Below are positions 1 to 7,801 of a DNA stretch of 64,000 nucleotides, in pieces; position 1 is the first letter of the stretch; each line of letters starts with the position of its first letter. The notes below the pieces were generated by a model. It did no database searches. It was not told where the DNA came from and was given only the letters and a program-made list of their open reading frames with translations. Both the position numbers and the translations under genes were made by a program. This DNA comes from Saccharopolyspora kobensis (GTDB lineage: Bacteria > Actinomycetota > Actinomycetes > Mycobacteriales > Pseudonocardiaceae), in NCBI RefSeq assembly GCF_900108315.1, contig NZ_FNVB01000002.1:1607879-1671878 (forward strand), given 5' to 3'.

Positions 1-760
1 CGTAGTAGGGCCGCAGCACGTCGCGGGCCTGCTGGGAGGTCTTGGCCGCGAAAAGCATGCCGCCCGACCCGACTCTGGCCTGCGCCGGATCGCGCCCGTG
101 CAGCTCCCACTGCTGCCGGTAGTGGTCGACGAGCCTGCCGTAGTTCTCCATCGGCTGGATCGCGTTGGCGACGAAGATCGGATCTCCGTTGCGCGCCGCG
201 AGTTCCGGCGAGGCCAGGCTGGTCGCCACCCCGTGCCACACCGGCGGCGGCGCCTGCAGCGGTCGCGGCAGGCTGGTGACGCCGTCCAGGGAGCGGAACC
301 TGCCGCGGAAGGTGACGTCCTCCTCCCGCCACAACCGGCGCAGGATCTCGTAGTGCTCGGCCTGCAACTCCCACTGCTGAGCGCGGTCGTAGCCGAACAT
401 GGTGTAGGGATCGGCGGAATTGCCCTTGCCGACGATCAGTTCCAGCCTGCCGTGCGAGAGGTGGTCCAGCGTGGCGTAGTCCTCGGCCACCCGCAGCGGA
501 TCGAGCGTGCTCAGCAGGGTGACGGTGGTGATCAGCCGGATGCGGCTGGTGCGGGCCGCGATGGCCGCCAGCACCACCGGCGGCGCGGTCGCCACGGTCC
601 GGCCCGCGTGGTGCTCGCCGAAGCCGAAGTAGTCCAGGCCGGCCTCTTCGGCCAGCTCCGCCAGCCGCACGACGTCGTCGAAGTGCCTCGTGGCCGACGC
701 CGTCGCGCCGGTGACCGGATCCGGCTGCGTGCTGCCCAGGCTGAGGATGCCCAACTGCAC
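1..760 (-). CDS. LLM-class flavin-dependent monooxygenase (C-terminus cut off)
   Basis: Partial gene: it starts inside the window and runs off the left edge, so about 253 residues are visible. The N-terminus (MQLGILSLGSTQPD) followed by a FGEHHAGR segment and then SHGRLELIVGKGNS is typical of bacterial luciferase-like, FMNH2-dependent monooxygenases of the LLM class, cytosolic (beta/alpha) barrel enzymes that oxidise small organic substrates. The substrate cannot be read from sequence. The start is GTG, chosen because GGAGGAGG lies about ten bases upstream and the conserved N-terminus begins there. It is transcribed away from the lipoate ligase-family gene behind it, from a candidate promoter at 889-917. 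The family call is secure; the specific reaction is not. Confidence 0.85.
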   Translation of the reverse strand, partial: MQLGILSLGSTQPDPVTGATASATRHFDDVVRLAELAEEAGLDYFGFGEHHAGRTVATAPPVVLAAIAARTSRIRLITTVTLLSTLDPLRVAEDYATLDHLSHGRLELIVGKGNSADPYTMFGYDRAQQWELQAEHYEILRRLWREEDVTFRGRFRSLDGVTSLPRPLQAPPPVWHGVATSLASPELAARNGDPIFVANAIQPMENYGRLVDHYRQQWELHGRDPAQARVGSGGMLFAAKTSQQARDVLRPYY

Positions 761-888
761 GACCGCGCACCTCCTCCGCGACCCGGAGGCCGCGCTCACG
801 TGTCGGTGAAGTCCACTGAGGACGGATGCGGATCCGTTGCGGTCAGCGGTGATCCGCGGCTCGGACGAGCGCGATCCGCACGGCACCG

Positions 889-917
889 ATACTCGGACCG
901 CCGGAACCGGGTGTCAA
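889..917 (-). promoter_or_regulatory. Candidate promoter of the LLM monooxygenase
   Basis: On the minus strand a perfect TTGACA (917-912) is followed after 17 bases by GAGTAT (894-889), about 130 bases before the GTG start. The -35 box is ideal and the -10 box is weak. Inferred from sequence only. Confidence 0.4.
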
Positions 918-952
918 CGCGTCCCATGACGTGGAAACCACCGGCGCCGGTC

Positions 953-1711
953 TCAGCGCCCGGTGCCGACCCGGTGATCGGGGGCCAGATCTCCCGCACG
1001 GGTGAGCAGGGCTTCCGGCAGCTGCGCGGGTTCCAAGCCGTAGCGGTCGTCGTAGGCGGTGATCACTTCGGCTTCCAGGTCCGCCAGCCGCAGGCCGGGC
1101 GATTCGTCCACCACCGACCCGACGGAATCGTCGTCGAAGGGCAGGTCCAGCAGCCGGTAGACCTCGGTGAGCAGCGGGCGCAGCACCTCGGTGTGGTCGA
1201 AGATCACCACGGCGCTGAACAGCCACGCACCGCGCACCAGTCGCTGGGCGGTGCCGACCAGCTTCACCCTCCCCCGCGCGTTCACGCTGTGCGCGCCGGG
1301 ACAGTACTCGCCCGGCACCGCGCCGATCTGCGCTTCGACGCCGTGCTTGCGCAGGACGTCGGCCCACAGCTCGGCGTAGCCGGTGAACCGGTCCTCCATC
1401 CCGGACAGGTAACCGGGATCGGGCCCGACGTGGTCGACCACCAGCGAGCGTTCGGTGTAGGCCACCGCCCGGCCGCCGGGCGCCCGCACGACCGGCGTGA
1501 ATCCGGCCTCGCGCACGGCGCGGACGGCGTCCGGGAAGCCGGGCAGCAGGGTGTCCCGGCGGCCGAACGCCACGACGCGCCCGCTCGGCCGGTAGATCCG
1601 CACACCGGCGCCGGTCTCGCCATCGCTCACCCGGCGCAGCATCGCGTGCGCGACCGCGACCTCCAAGGCCTGGTCCGAATCCACCCCGAGCGCACCGCGA
1701 TAAAGCTCCAC
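953..1711 (-). CDS. Lipoate--protein ligase A family protein
   Basis: 252-residue member of the biotin/lipoate A/B protein ligase family, which attaches lipoate (or octanoate) to lysines of E2 and GcvH domains in the cytosol. The lipoyl-binding loop RAPGGRAVAY sits at residues 76-85, GEYCPGAHSVN at 134-144, and the likely catalytic lysine is K150 in KLVGTAQR. The protein is shorter than two-domain LplA, lacking a recognisable C-terminal accessory domain, and in this it resembles LipM/LipL-like transferases; whether it uses free lipoate or transfers octanoate is not decided by the sequence. GTG start preceded by AGGA. It follows the LOG gene by about 50 bases on the same strand and may share its transcript. 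Confidence 0.8.
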   Translation of the reverse strand: MELYRGALGVDSDQALEVAVAHAMLRRVSDGETGAGVRIYRPSGRVVAFGRRDTLLPGFPDAVRAVREAGFTPVVRAPGGRAVAYTERSLVVDHVGPDPGYLSGMEDRFTGYAELWADVLRKHGVEAQIGAVPGEYCPGAHSVNARGRVKLVGTAQRLVRGAWLFSAVVIFDHTEVLRPLLTEVYRLLDLPFDDDSVGSVVDESPGLRLADLEAEVITAYDDRYGLEPAQLPEALLTRAGDLAPDHRVGTGR

Positions 1712-1763
1712 GAGCCGATCCTAATCGGCCGCGCGCACGGAGTTCTCAAGTGCTGCCGAGGTC

Positions 1764-2363
1764 TCAGCGCACCCGCATCGGCACCTCGCCGCCGTTCCTG
1801 GCCCGCGGCACCACCGGTGCGACCAGCTCCTCGACCAGGTCGAGCGCCTCGGTCACCCCGCCCACCACGTGGCACAGATCGGTGCGGCGGACGAAACCGC
1901 GCTCGGCCAGGCCGTCGACCAGCGCCAGGAACGGGCCCCAGTCGCCCACCACGTCGATCAGCACCAGCGGACCGACGTCCAGTCCCAGCGCGGCCATCGA
2001 GAGCACCTCGACCACCTCGTCGATCGTGCCGTACCCGCCGGGCAGGGCGATGAACGCGTCCGATCCGTCGATCATCCGCCGCTTGCGGTCGAGCAGGTCT
2101 CGGGTCAGCACCAGCTCCTGGCTGGGCAGCTCATCGCTCATCTCCCTGGCCCGCAGGAACTCCGGGACAACACCGAGGATCTCACCGCCTTCTGCGGCGG
2201 CTCCGCGGGCGACGGCCCCCATCACCCCGATGCCGCCCGCGCCGTAGACCAAGCGGTGGCCGCGCTCGGCGAGCAGTCGCCCGAGCTCGTGGCCGAGCTG
2301 GAGGTAGCGCGGGGAGTTCCCGGTGGACGCGCCGCAGAAGATCCCGACCGACAGCTTCGCCAT
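1764..2363 (-). CDS. LOG family protein (nucleoside 5'-monophosphate phosphoribohydrolase)
   Basis: 199 residues, the usual length for TIGR00730/LOG proteins. The family hallmark PGGYGTIDE is at residues 108-116 and the nucleotide-binding GAGGIGVMG at 41-49. Characterised members cleave the N-glycosidic bond of nucleoside monophosphates; plant and Rhodococcus fascians LOGs release active cytokinin bases from riboside monophosphates. ATG start at 2363 chosen because the MAKLSVGIFCGAS N-terminus is conserved and GAGGAG lies just upstream; a longer in-frame extension to 2417 is not needed. It begins 8 bases after the P450 stop, so it is co-transcribed with that P450. Cytokinin activation is possible, but many bacterial LOGs are general nucleotide hydrolases. 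Confidence 0.88.
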   Translation of the reverse strand: MAKLSVGIFCGASTGNSPRYLQLGHELGRLLAERGHRLVYGAGGIGVMGAVARGAAAEGGEILGVVPEFLRAREMSDELPSQELVLTRDLLDRKRRMIDGSDAFIALPGGYGTIDEVVEVLSMAALGLDVGPLVLIDVVGDWGPFLALVDGLAERGFVRRTDLCHVVGGVTEALDLVEELVAPVVPRARNGGEVPMRVR

Positions 2364-2371
2364 TTCGCTCC

Positions 2372-3547
2372 TCACCAGATCACCGGGAGCCGCTCCGGCA
2401 CCCGCTTGACGAACCACTTCCGCCAGTTCAGCGTCTCGCTCGGAACGGCGAGCCGGACTCCCGGCAGCCGCTCCAGCAGCGCGGTCAGCCCGACCTCGGC
2501 GTGCACGCGAGCGAGCGCCGATGCGGGGCAGAAGTGCCGCCCGCTGCCGAAGGCGAGGTGCGGATTCGGGTTCCGGTCCAGGTCGATCCGCTCCGGGTCC
2601 GGGAACACCGACGGGTCGTGGTTGGCTCCTTCCACCAGGAGCAGCACCAGTTCGCCCTCGCGGATCAGGACGTCACCGAGCTGCACGTCCGCAACGGCCA
2701 CCCGGGGCAGGCCGTCGCCGATGGACAGCGTCCAGCGCAGCAGTTCCTCGACCGCTCGCGGCATCCGGGAGGGATCCGCGCGCAGTTCCTCGATCAGCTC
2801 CGGGCGCTGCAGCAGCAGGAGGGTCGCGTGCAGCAGGAACGCGGTGGTGCTGACCGCACCTCCCGCGAACAGCCCCGCGACCATCGTCGCCAGCTGCTCC
2901 TCGGTCAGCCCGTTGGTGCCGCGCAGCTCCGCGAACCGGCCCAGCAACCCGGATGACGGTCCGGACCGCAGCACTTCGAGGACGTAGCGGTGGTCCTTGT
3001 TCCAGGCCGCCAGCGCACCTTCGTACGGGACCGGACTGGTCACGAACCCCATGTCCACGCTTCCCGCCCACTGCCGCCAGTCCTCCTCGGGCAGGCCGAG
3101 CAGATCGCAGAACATCAGCATCGAGTACGGCTCGGCGTACCTGTGGTTCAGATCCGCCGGCGGCCCCTCCCGGACCACGTCGTCGAGCAACTGCTCGGCG
3201 CGCTCCCGCAGGCGCGCCGTGGTCCTCACCGTGGGCCGGAGCGCCTTCATGACCGCAGCCCGCAGCCCGGCGTTGTCGACGCTGCCCATGTTGCTGACGA
3301 CCTCCGGCGGGATCGTCAGCGCGTACTGGCGGGGCACCCCGGGCGACGCGGTCCTGCCCTGGCTGAACCGCTCGTCGTCCATCACCTGTTTGCACAGCTC
3401 GTAGCTGGACACGAGCCAGGCCGGGTCGCCGGTCATCGTCCGCACTCGCGCGACGGGCTCGCGCTCGCGCAGGTGCGCGCACTCGGGCGGCACCACGTCA
3501 CCTCGCCGGGAGAACGGGAAGTCCAGTTCGGTCCGGGATACCGTCAT
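2372..3547 (-). CDS. Cytochrome P450 (391 aa)
   Basis: Soluble bacterial class I P450. Heme-ligand loop FGSGRHFCPASALAR has Cys340; the K-helix ExxR is E268-R271; the protein ends LPVIW as many actinobacterial P450s do. The I-helix segment LFAGGAVSTTAF (about 226-237) lacks the acidic residue of the usual AGxE/DTT motif and has Ser in its place, which can indicate altered O2 activation or unusual substrates. ATG start with AAGGA about ten bases upstream. Its start overlaps (ATGA) the stop of a small upstream reading frame, and the LOG gene follows 8 bases downstream. No ferredoxin is encoded beside it. Substrate unknown; linkage to LOG and a divergent methyltransferase suggests a small biosynthetic or hormone-modification locus. 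Confidence 0.92.
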   Translation of the reverse strand: MTVSRTELDFPFSRRGDVVPPECAHLREREPVARVRTMTGDPAWLVSSYELCKQVMDDERFSQGRTASPGVPRQYALTIPPEVVSNMGSVDNAGLRAAVMKALRPTVRTTARLRERAEQLLDDVVREGPPADLNHRYAEPYSMLMFCDLLGLPEEDWRQWAGSVDMGFVTSPVPYEGALAAWNKDHRYVLEVLRSGPSSGLLGRFAELRGTNGLTEEQLATMVAGLFAGGAVSTTAFLLHATLLLLQRPELIEELRADPSRMPRAVEELLRWTLSIGDGLPRVAVADVQLGDVLIREGELVLLLVEGANHDPSVFPDPERIDLDRNPNPHLAFGSGRHFCPASALARVHAEVGLTALLERLPGVRLAVPSETLNWRKWFVKRVPERLPVIW

Positions 3548-3735
3548 GACCTGAGATTCCTTTCCACGGTGGTTCTCTCGATGCGCCGGCCGGGCGGCTC
3601 GGCGAGCAGGCAGCCCATTCCCATCCGGATATGCTCTGGAACGGATCGTCCGGAGATCTTTCCGCCCGGAATTCCCTCCACAAGTTCGCGCGCCTCCCGC
3701 AGCCCGCCCTCGCCCCCGATGCGCATTCGAACCAT
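3544..3735 (-). CDS. Possible small ORF translationally coupled to the P450
   Basis: An open frame of 63 codons from ATG 3735 (or 60 from ATG 3726) ends in a TGA that overlaps the P450 ATG as ATGA, the arrangement used by nearly every confirmed operon pair in this window. It could extend to a TTG near 3825. The predicted peptide is Gly/Arg/Glu-rich, begins MVRMRIGGEGG and ends TTVERNLRS; it has almost no aromatic residues, so it does not look like a P450-crosslinked RiPP precursor. No clear ribosome binding site precedes either ATG. I do not recognise it, and it may be chance. Confidence 0.3.
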   Translation of the reverse strand: MVRMRIGGEGGLREARELVEGIPGGKISGRSVPEHIRMGMGCLLAEPPGRRIERTTVERNLRS

Positions 3736-4267
3736 TCCGCGGGGATCGGGGTGAACGGGAGAAGAGCGAGATCCGGAAAGCGCGCCGACCAGGAAAAGGG
3801 GAACCGGACGAATCCGATTCCCCAACCCCCGACGGGTTCGCCGCCGATCTTCTTCCGCGCCTTCTCGCGCTTTCCCCCCGCGCGATCGGGGTCGCGGCCG
3901 ACGCCGACCGCGACGAAGCAGCTGCCGGCCGCGAACGAGATCCAGGCGGCTCGCGCCGAAGCGGCCGCTACCCGGGCCGCACCCGACGCGGGCGTGCGCA
4001 CCGAGCTGCCGGTTCGCCCGCGCCTATCGGCCGGCGGAATTACTCCGAATTCGTTCTGAATGGCCGAGAAAGCGGAGTCGACCACGATATTCCCCTCTAT
4101 TCCCGGACACCGGTGAGTCGACCGGCACAACGAGGGTGTCAGAGCCGCGAGCGACCCGCACGGCGAAGTGATCGGAATATCTGAATGGGTCAGAACCGCC
4201 CGAGTGGGGGTCACCGGAAATTTGACGGACACCGGGCAGGGCGAAATTGTTATCAGCATTCGGCGGC
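3736..4267. other. Intergenic stretch without a supported gene
   Basis: Between the P450/small-ORF operon and the divergent methyltransferase the composition drops slightly in G+C (AATTTG, TTGTTATC, ATTCCGG tracts) and open frames on either strand have poor codon bias and no recognisable product. It most likely carries leader and promoter DNA for both directions. A weak -35-like TTGACG is at 4222-4227. Confidence 0.5.
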
Positions 4268-4289
4268 AGTTCGATCGAACTCCTAACAT
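4268..4289 (+). promoter_or_regulatory. 14-bp palindrome next to a -10-like box upstream of the methyltransferase
   Basis: AGTTCGATCGAACT (4268-4281) is a perfect palindrome placed just upstream of TAACAT (4284-4289), a good -10 hexamer about 48 bases before the methyltransferase ATG. No convincing -35 lies at the proper distance, so the palindrome may be an activator or repressor site. Inference from symmetry and position. Confidence 0.4.
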
Positions 4290-4336
4290 CACGCCGGGCG
4301 GATCACGCTGCTCAGCAGGACAAGAGGAGGATTCAG

Positions 4337-4966
4337 ATGAATGACGTTCGGTACATCGAGCACCCGCCGGACTCGAAGGCCCTGGCCGATTACGCGGACC
4401 GGCTGGCCCCGGGCTACGAGGCGATGGTCGGCGACGTGCCCGACCAGATCCGCGCGGGGCAGCGGCTGGTCGACCAGCTCCCAGCCGGATCCCGGGTGCT
4501 CGACATCGGCTCGGGCACCGGCAGGCCCACGGCCGAGCAGCTCGTCGCGGCAGGCATGGACGTGGTCGGCATCGACATCTCGAGCGGCATGCTCGACATC
4601 GCCCGGAAGCAGCTCCCGGCCGCGGAGTTCCGGAAGCTCGACGTGCTCGACCTCGACGAAGCCGACCTCGGTCAGTTCGACGCCGCGATCGCGTTCTTCA
4701 GCCTCCTGGCGCTGCCCGCCGACTACCTGCGCGAAGCGCTGCGGAAGGTCCACCGGCGACTGGTCCCAGGCGGACGCCTGGTGCTCGGCATGAACGAGCA
4801 CCACGACAACAACCTGGTGGAGCGCTTCGGCAGGAAGTACACCCCGACGGTCTGCACGTTCGGGACGCTCGACCGCGACGCGCGCGCCGCCGGCTTCACG
4901 GTCGACTCGATCGTGCGCGAGCAGGTCGAGCCGCTGCCGCACCTGTTCCTGCACGCCCACCGCTGA
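4337..4966 (+). CDS. Class I SAM-dependent methyltransferase
   Basis: 209 residues with SAM-binding motif I VLDIGSGTG at residues 54-62, an acidic motif II (GIDIS) and motif post-I LDVLDLDEADL; overall like UbiE/COQ5-type small-molecule methyltransferases. ATG 4337 is chosen for its strong AGGAGG seven bases upstream; upstream in-frame codons are not conserved in character. It faces the P450-LOG operon across a roughly 600-800-bp regulatory region, so it may modify the same metabolite. A hairpin at 4965-4985 overlaps its stop codon. Substrate (O-, N- or C-methylation) cannot be read from the sequence. Confidence 0.85.
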   Translation: MNDVRYIEHPPDSKALADYADRLAPGYEAMVGDVPDQIRAGQRLVDQLPAGSRVLDIGSGTGRPTAEQLVAAGMDVVGIDISSGMLDIARKQLPAAEFRKLDVLDLDEADLGQFDAAIAFFSLLALPADYLREALRKVHRRLVPGGRLVLGMNEHHDNNLVERFGRKYTPTVCTFGTLDRDARAAGFTVDSIVREQVEPLPHLFLHAHR

Positions 4967-4985
4967 ACCGCGGACCCCGCGGTTC
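4965..4985 (+). terminator. Hairpin at the methyltransferase stop codon
   Basis: GAACCGCGG / CCGCGGTTC form a perfect 9-bp stem with a 3-base loop that begins inside the TGA stop. No T-run follows. It lies between convergent genes and may stop transcription from both sides. Confidence 0.5.
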
Positions 4986-5014
4986 GGCTCCGCTGTCAGC
5001 ACGGTGGAGGCGGT

Positions 5015-6127
5015 TCACAGCGAGGTCGGGACGGTCGGGTGGCGTTCGAAGATGATGGTGCTCCGGACGATCACCTCCTTGTACAGCGCCGCCTTCCGGC
5101 CGGTGAGGACCGCTTCGCGCGGGGTGTCGTCGGCGTGGACGAACTGGACCAGCGCGTCCTTGCGGCCGAGGCTGATGCACTGGTTCAGGTAGCGGAAGCG
5201 CAGTGGGCGCGGCCGGCGACCGGACAGGCGGTCGGCGAGCGCGCGGACCGCGTGCTGGGCCGAGGGAAGGCCAGTCGCGCAGGCCATGCGGAGCTCCTGC
5301 CCGCTGCGCATGCGGCCCGCCGCCGCATCGCCGATCGCCGTCACCTCCGGGTGCGAGATCGAGCGGAACTCCTCGTCCACGATCACCCGGCCGTTGCCGT
5401 CGACCGCGAAACCCGCGCGCCCGGCCAGATCCGGCACCCGGAACCCGACCGTCCACACCACGGTGTCGGCAGCGACGTGCGCGCCGTCGGCCAGCACCAG
5501 GCCGTCCGGGCGCACCTCGCAAACGCCGGCGTTCTCGCGGAGTTCGACGCCCAGGCGGGAGAAGGTGCGTCGCAGGTGCTTCCTGCCTCGCTCGGACAGT
5601 CCGGCACCGAGCTCTCCCCGGTCGACCAACCGCACCTTCAGCGCCGGGTTCGCCTCGGCCAGCTCCGCCGCGGCCTCGATCCCGGTCAGCCCGCCGCCGA
5701 CCACGGCGACGACCTCGCTCTGGGCCAACCGCCGCTTCAGACGCAGGGCGTCGTCGTTGTCGGCGAGGCTGAAGGCGTGCTCGGCCGCGCCGGGCACCGA
5801 GGTCAGGTCCGCCGCGCTGCCCACCGCGTAGATCAGGTGGTCGTAGCCCACCTCCCGGGCGGAGTTCGCCAACCGCAGGGTGCGCGCCTCGGCGTCGATG
5901 CCGGTGACCCGGTCCACGACGAGTTCCACCCCGGTGCCCTTGAGCAGCTCGGTCAGCGGGAGGTCGCGCAGCCGCTGGCCCGCGGCCAGCTGGTGCAGGC
6001 GAACGCGTTCCACGAAGCGGTCCGCCGCGTTGATCAGCGTCACCCGGGCGTCGGTCCACCGCGTTGCCAGCTTGGCGGCGGCCAGCCCGGTGTAGCCCGC
6101 TCCGACGACCACGATCCGTCGAGTCAT
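5015..6127 (-). CDS. NDH-2-like NAD(P)/FAD-dependent oxidoreductase
   Basis: 370 residues of the pyridine nucleotide-disulfide oxidoreductase fold. The FAD dinucleotide motif VGAGYTGLAAA is at residues 8-18 and the NAD(P) motif VVGGGLTGIEAA at 142-153; a third FAD-contact motif, VTAIGDAAAG, is present. There is no CxxxxC redox disulfide, and no clear C-terminal amphipathic membrane anchor is evident. The closest families are type II NADH dehydrogenases and related NADH:quinone reductases; the electron acceptor is not certain. ATG 6127 is preceded by GGAGAGGACGG. It is divergent from the LigD-like gene with about 100 bp between starts. Confidence 0.82.
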   Translation of the reverse strand: MTRRIVVVGAGYTGLAAAKLATRWTDARVTLINAADRFVERVRLHQLAAGQRLRDLPLTELLKGTGVELVVDRVTGIDAEARTLRLANSAREVGYDHLIYAVGSAADLTSVPGAAEHAFSLADNDDALRLKRRLAQSEVVAVVGGGLTGIEAAAELAEANPALKVRLVDRGELGAGLSERGRKHLRRTFSRLGVELRENAGVCEVRPDGLVLADGAHVAADTVVWTVGFRVPDLAGRAGFAVDGNGRVIVDEEFRSISHPEVTAIGDAAAGRMRSGQELRMACATGLPSAQHAVRALADRLSGRRPRPLRFRYLNQCISLGRKDALVQFVHADDTPREAVLTGRKAALYKEVIVRSTIIFERHPTVPTSL

Positions 6128-6186
6128 CGCCCCGTCCTCTCCACTGAGTGCGTTGTCGGTTGTTGACCGGGCCGACTCCGCGAAAT

Positions 6187-6210
6187 GTGACAACATGTGT
6201 CGCACGTCAC
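6187..6210. promoter_or_regulatory. Inverted repeat between the flavoprotein and LigD-like genes
   Basis: GTGAC (6187-6191) and GTCAC (6206-6210) are inverted around an ACATGT core, in the divergent promoter region. The arms are short, so this is only a candidate operator. Confidence 0.25.
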
Positions 6211-6232
6211 CAACCGAGCCGGGGTGGGAGCG

Positions 6233-7795
6233 GTGGCCGAGGAGCGGCTGGCGAAGTACCGGGAGATGCGGGACTTCACCCGCACCGCCGAGCCGCGCGG
6301 TGCCGAGGACTCCGCGGGCTCCGGCGACCGCTTCGTGGTGCAGCGGCACCGGGCCCGGCGGCGCCACTACGACCTGCGGCTGGAGCTGGACGGAGTGCTG
6401 GTCAGCTGGGCGGTGCCCAAGGGGCCGACGCTGGATCCGTCGGTGCGCCGGATGGCGGTGCACGTCGAGGACCACCCGCTGGAGTACGCCGACTTCGAGG
6501 GCACCATCCCGGCCGGCGAGTACGGCGGCGGGGACGTCATCGTCTGGGACCGCGGCACCTGGACGCCCGGCGAGGACGACCCGCTGGCCGCGATCGAGGC
6601 CGGGACCCTGCACTTCGACCTGCACGGCGAGAAGCTGGTGGGCCGGTTCGTGCTGGTGCGGCGCGGCGAGACGCAGTGGCTGCTGCTGCACAAGAAGGAC
6701 GAGCACGCCGAGCCCGGCTGGGATCCCGAGGACCACCCGCGGTCGGTGAAGAGCGGGCGCACCAACGAGGAGGTCGCCGCGGCTCCGGAAGCGGTGTGGC
6801 GCAGCGATCTGCCGCCCGACCGCGCCGAGATCCGCCTGCAACGCTGGGAGCCGCCCAGCGAGGCCGAGATCGCCGCGCTGGACGAGCTCGGCGCCAAGGG
6901 CCGCTGGCGGGTCGACGGCCGGGATCTCGCACTGACCAACCTGGACAAGGTGCTCTTCCCGGGCCTCGACGGCGAAGCGCCGGTGACCAAGCGGGACCTG
7001 ATCCGGTACCACGCGCTGATCGCGCCGGTCATGCTGCCCTACCTGGACGGTCGGCCGCTGAACTCGCACCGCTTCCCCGACGGGGTCGAGAAACCCGGCT
7101 TCTGGCACAAGGAAGTGCCCGGCCACGCACCCGACTGGTTGCAGCGCTGGCGCTATCCCGACGCCGATCCCGACGACACCCAGTGGTACCTGGTCCCGGA
7201 CAGCGTCGCCGCGCTGGCCTGGCTGGCCAACTACGCGGCCCTGGAGCTGCACGCGTGGACCTCGCGCGCCGCCGATGTGCAGCACCCGACGTGGGCGCTG
7301 TTCGACATCGATCCGGGCAGCCGGACCACCTTCGAGGAGGTGCTGGTGCTGGCCCGGCTGCACCGCACCGCGATGGAGCACCTCGGTGTGGTGGCGCGGC
7401 CGAAGGTGACCGGGCAGCGCGGCATCCAGATCTGGGTGCCGGTGGAACCGCGCTACACCTACGCCGAGACCCGCGCCTGGGTGGAGCAGGTGTCGCGGGC
7501 GGTCGGCAACGCGGTGCCCGACCTGGTCAGCTGGGCGTGGACGAAGGCCGAGCGCCGCGGCCGGGCCCGCCTGGACTACACGCAGAACGTCATCAACAAG
7601 ACGCTGGTCGCCCCCTACAGCGCCCGCCCGCGCCCGGGCGCCCCGGTGTCGGTCCCGCTGGAGTGGGAGGAGCTCGACGACCCGGAGCTGACCCCGGACC
7701 GCTGGACCATCCGCACCGTGCTGGACCGGGTGGCGGCAGCGGGCGATCCCTTCGCCCCGCTGCTCGAAGTCCAGCAGCAGCTGCCACCGGTCTGA
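6233..7795 (+). CDS. LigD-like phosphoesterase-polymerase fusion without ligase domain
   Basis: 520 residues. The N-terminal part (about 10-155) is the LigD 3'-phosphoesterase domain, with RRRHYDLRLELDGVL, PKGP and GEYGGG motifs. The C-terminal part (about 225-510) is the LigD polymerase domain of the archaeo-eukaryotic primase type, with LTNLDKVLFPG, the catalytic FDIDPG pair and the QRGIQIW segment. The central ATP-dependent ligase domain of three-domain LigD is absent. Such proteins act in Ku-dependent double-strand break repair, processing 3' ends and filling gaps, and would need a separate ligase; no Ku or ligase gene is in this window. GTG 6233 is chosen for the GGGAG just upstream; an earlier GTG at 6197 is possible. 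Confidence 0.88.
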   Translation: MAEERLAKYREMRDFTRTAEPRGAEDSAGSGDRFVVQRHRARRRHYDLRLELDGVLVSWAVPKGPTLDPSVRRMAVHVEDHPLEYADFEGTIPAGEYGGGDVIVWDRGTWTPGEDDPLAAIEAGTLHFDLHGEKLVGRFVLVRRGETQWLLLHKKDEHAEPGWDPEDHPRSVKSGRTNEEVAAAPEAVWRSDLPPDRAEIRLQRWEPPSEAEIAALDELGAKGRWRVDGRDLALTNLDKVLFPGLDGEAPVTKRDLIRYHALIAPVMLPYLDGRPLNSHRFPDGVEKPGFWHKEVPGHAPDWLQRWRYPDADPDDTQWYLVPDSVAALAWLANYAALELHAWTSRAADVQHPTWALFDIDPGSRTTFEEVLVLARLHRTAMEHLGVVARPKVTGQRGIQIWVPVEPRYTYAETRAWVEQVSRAVGNAVPDLVSWAWTKAERRGRARLDYTQNVINKTLVAPYSARPRPGAPVSVPLEWEELDDPELTPDRWTIRTVLDRVAAAGDPFAPLLEVQQQLPPV

Positions 7796-7801
7796 CCGGG
7801 C

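Noticed and set aside
98..2053. Long open frame on the plus strand covering the first 2 kb
   Set aside because: It is antisense to the LLM monooxygenase, lipoate ligase-family and LOG genes, which all carry family motifs; its product is Arg/Gly/Pro/His-rich, as expected of a high-GC shadow.
3544..3735. RiPP precursor for the adjacent P450 (biarylitide/cittilin type)
   Set aside because: Those precursors need Tyr/Trp/His in a short C-terminal core; the encoded peptide has almost no aromatic residues.
3716..3745. tRNA-like T-loop string GGTTCGAATGC on the minus strand
   Set aside because: No matching acceptor or anticodon stems can be formed around it.
3498..4292. 264-codon minus-strand frame between the P450 and the methyltransferase
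   Set aside because: Overlaps the P450 start, lacks a ribosome binding site and has a composition without recognisable domain or codon bias.
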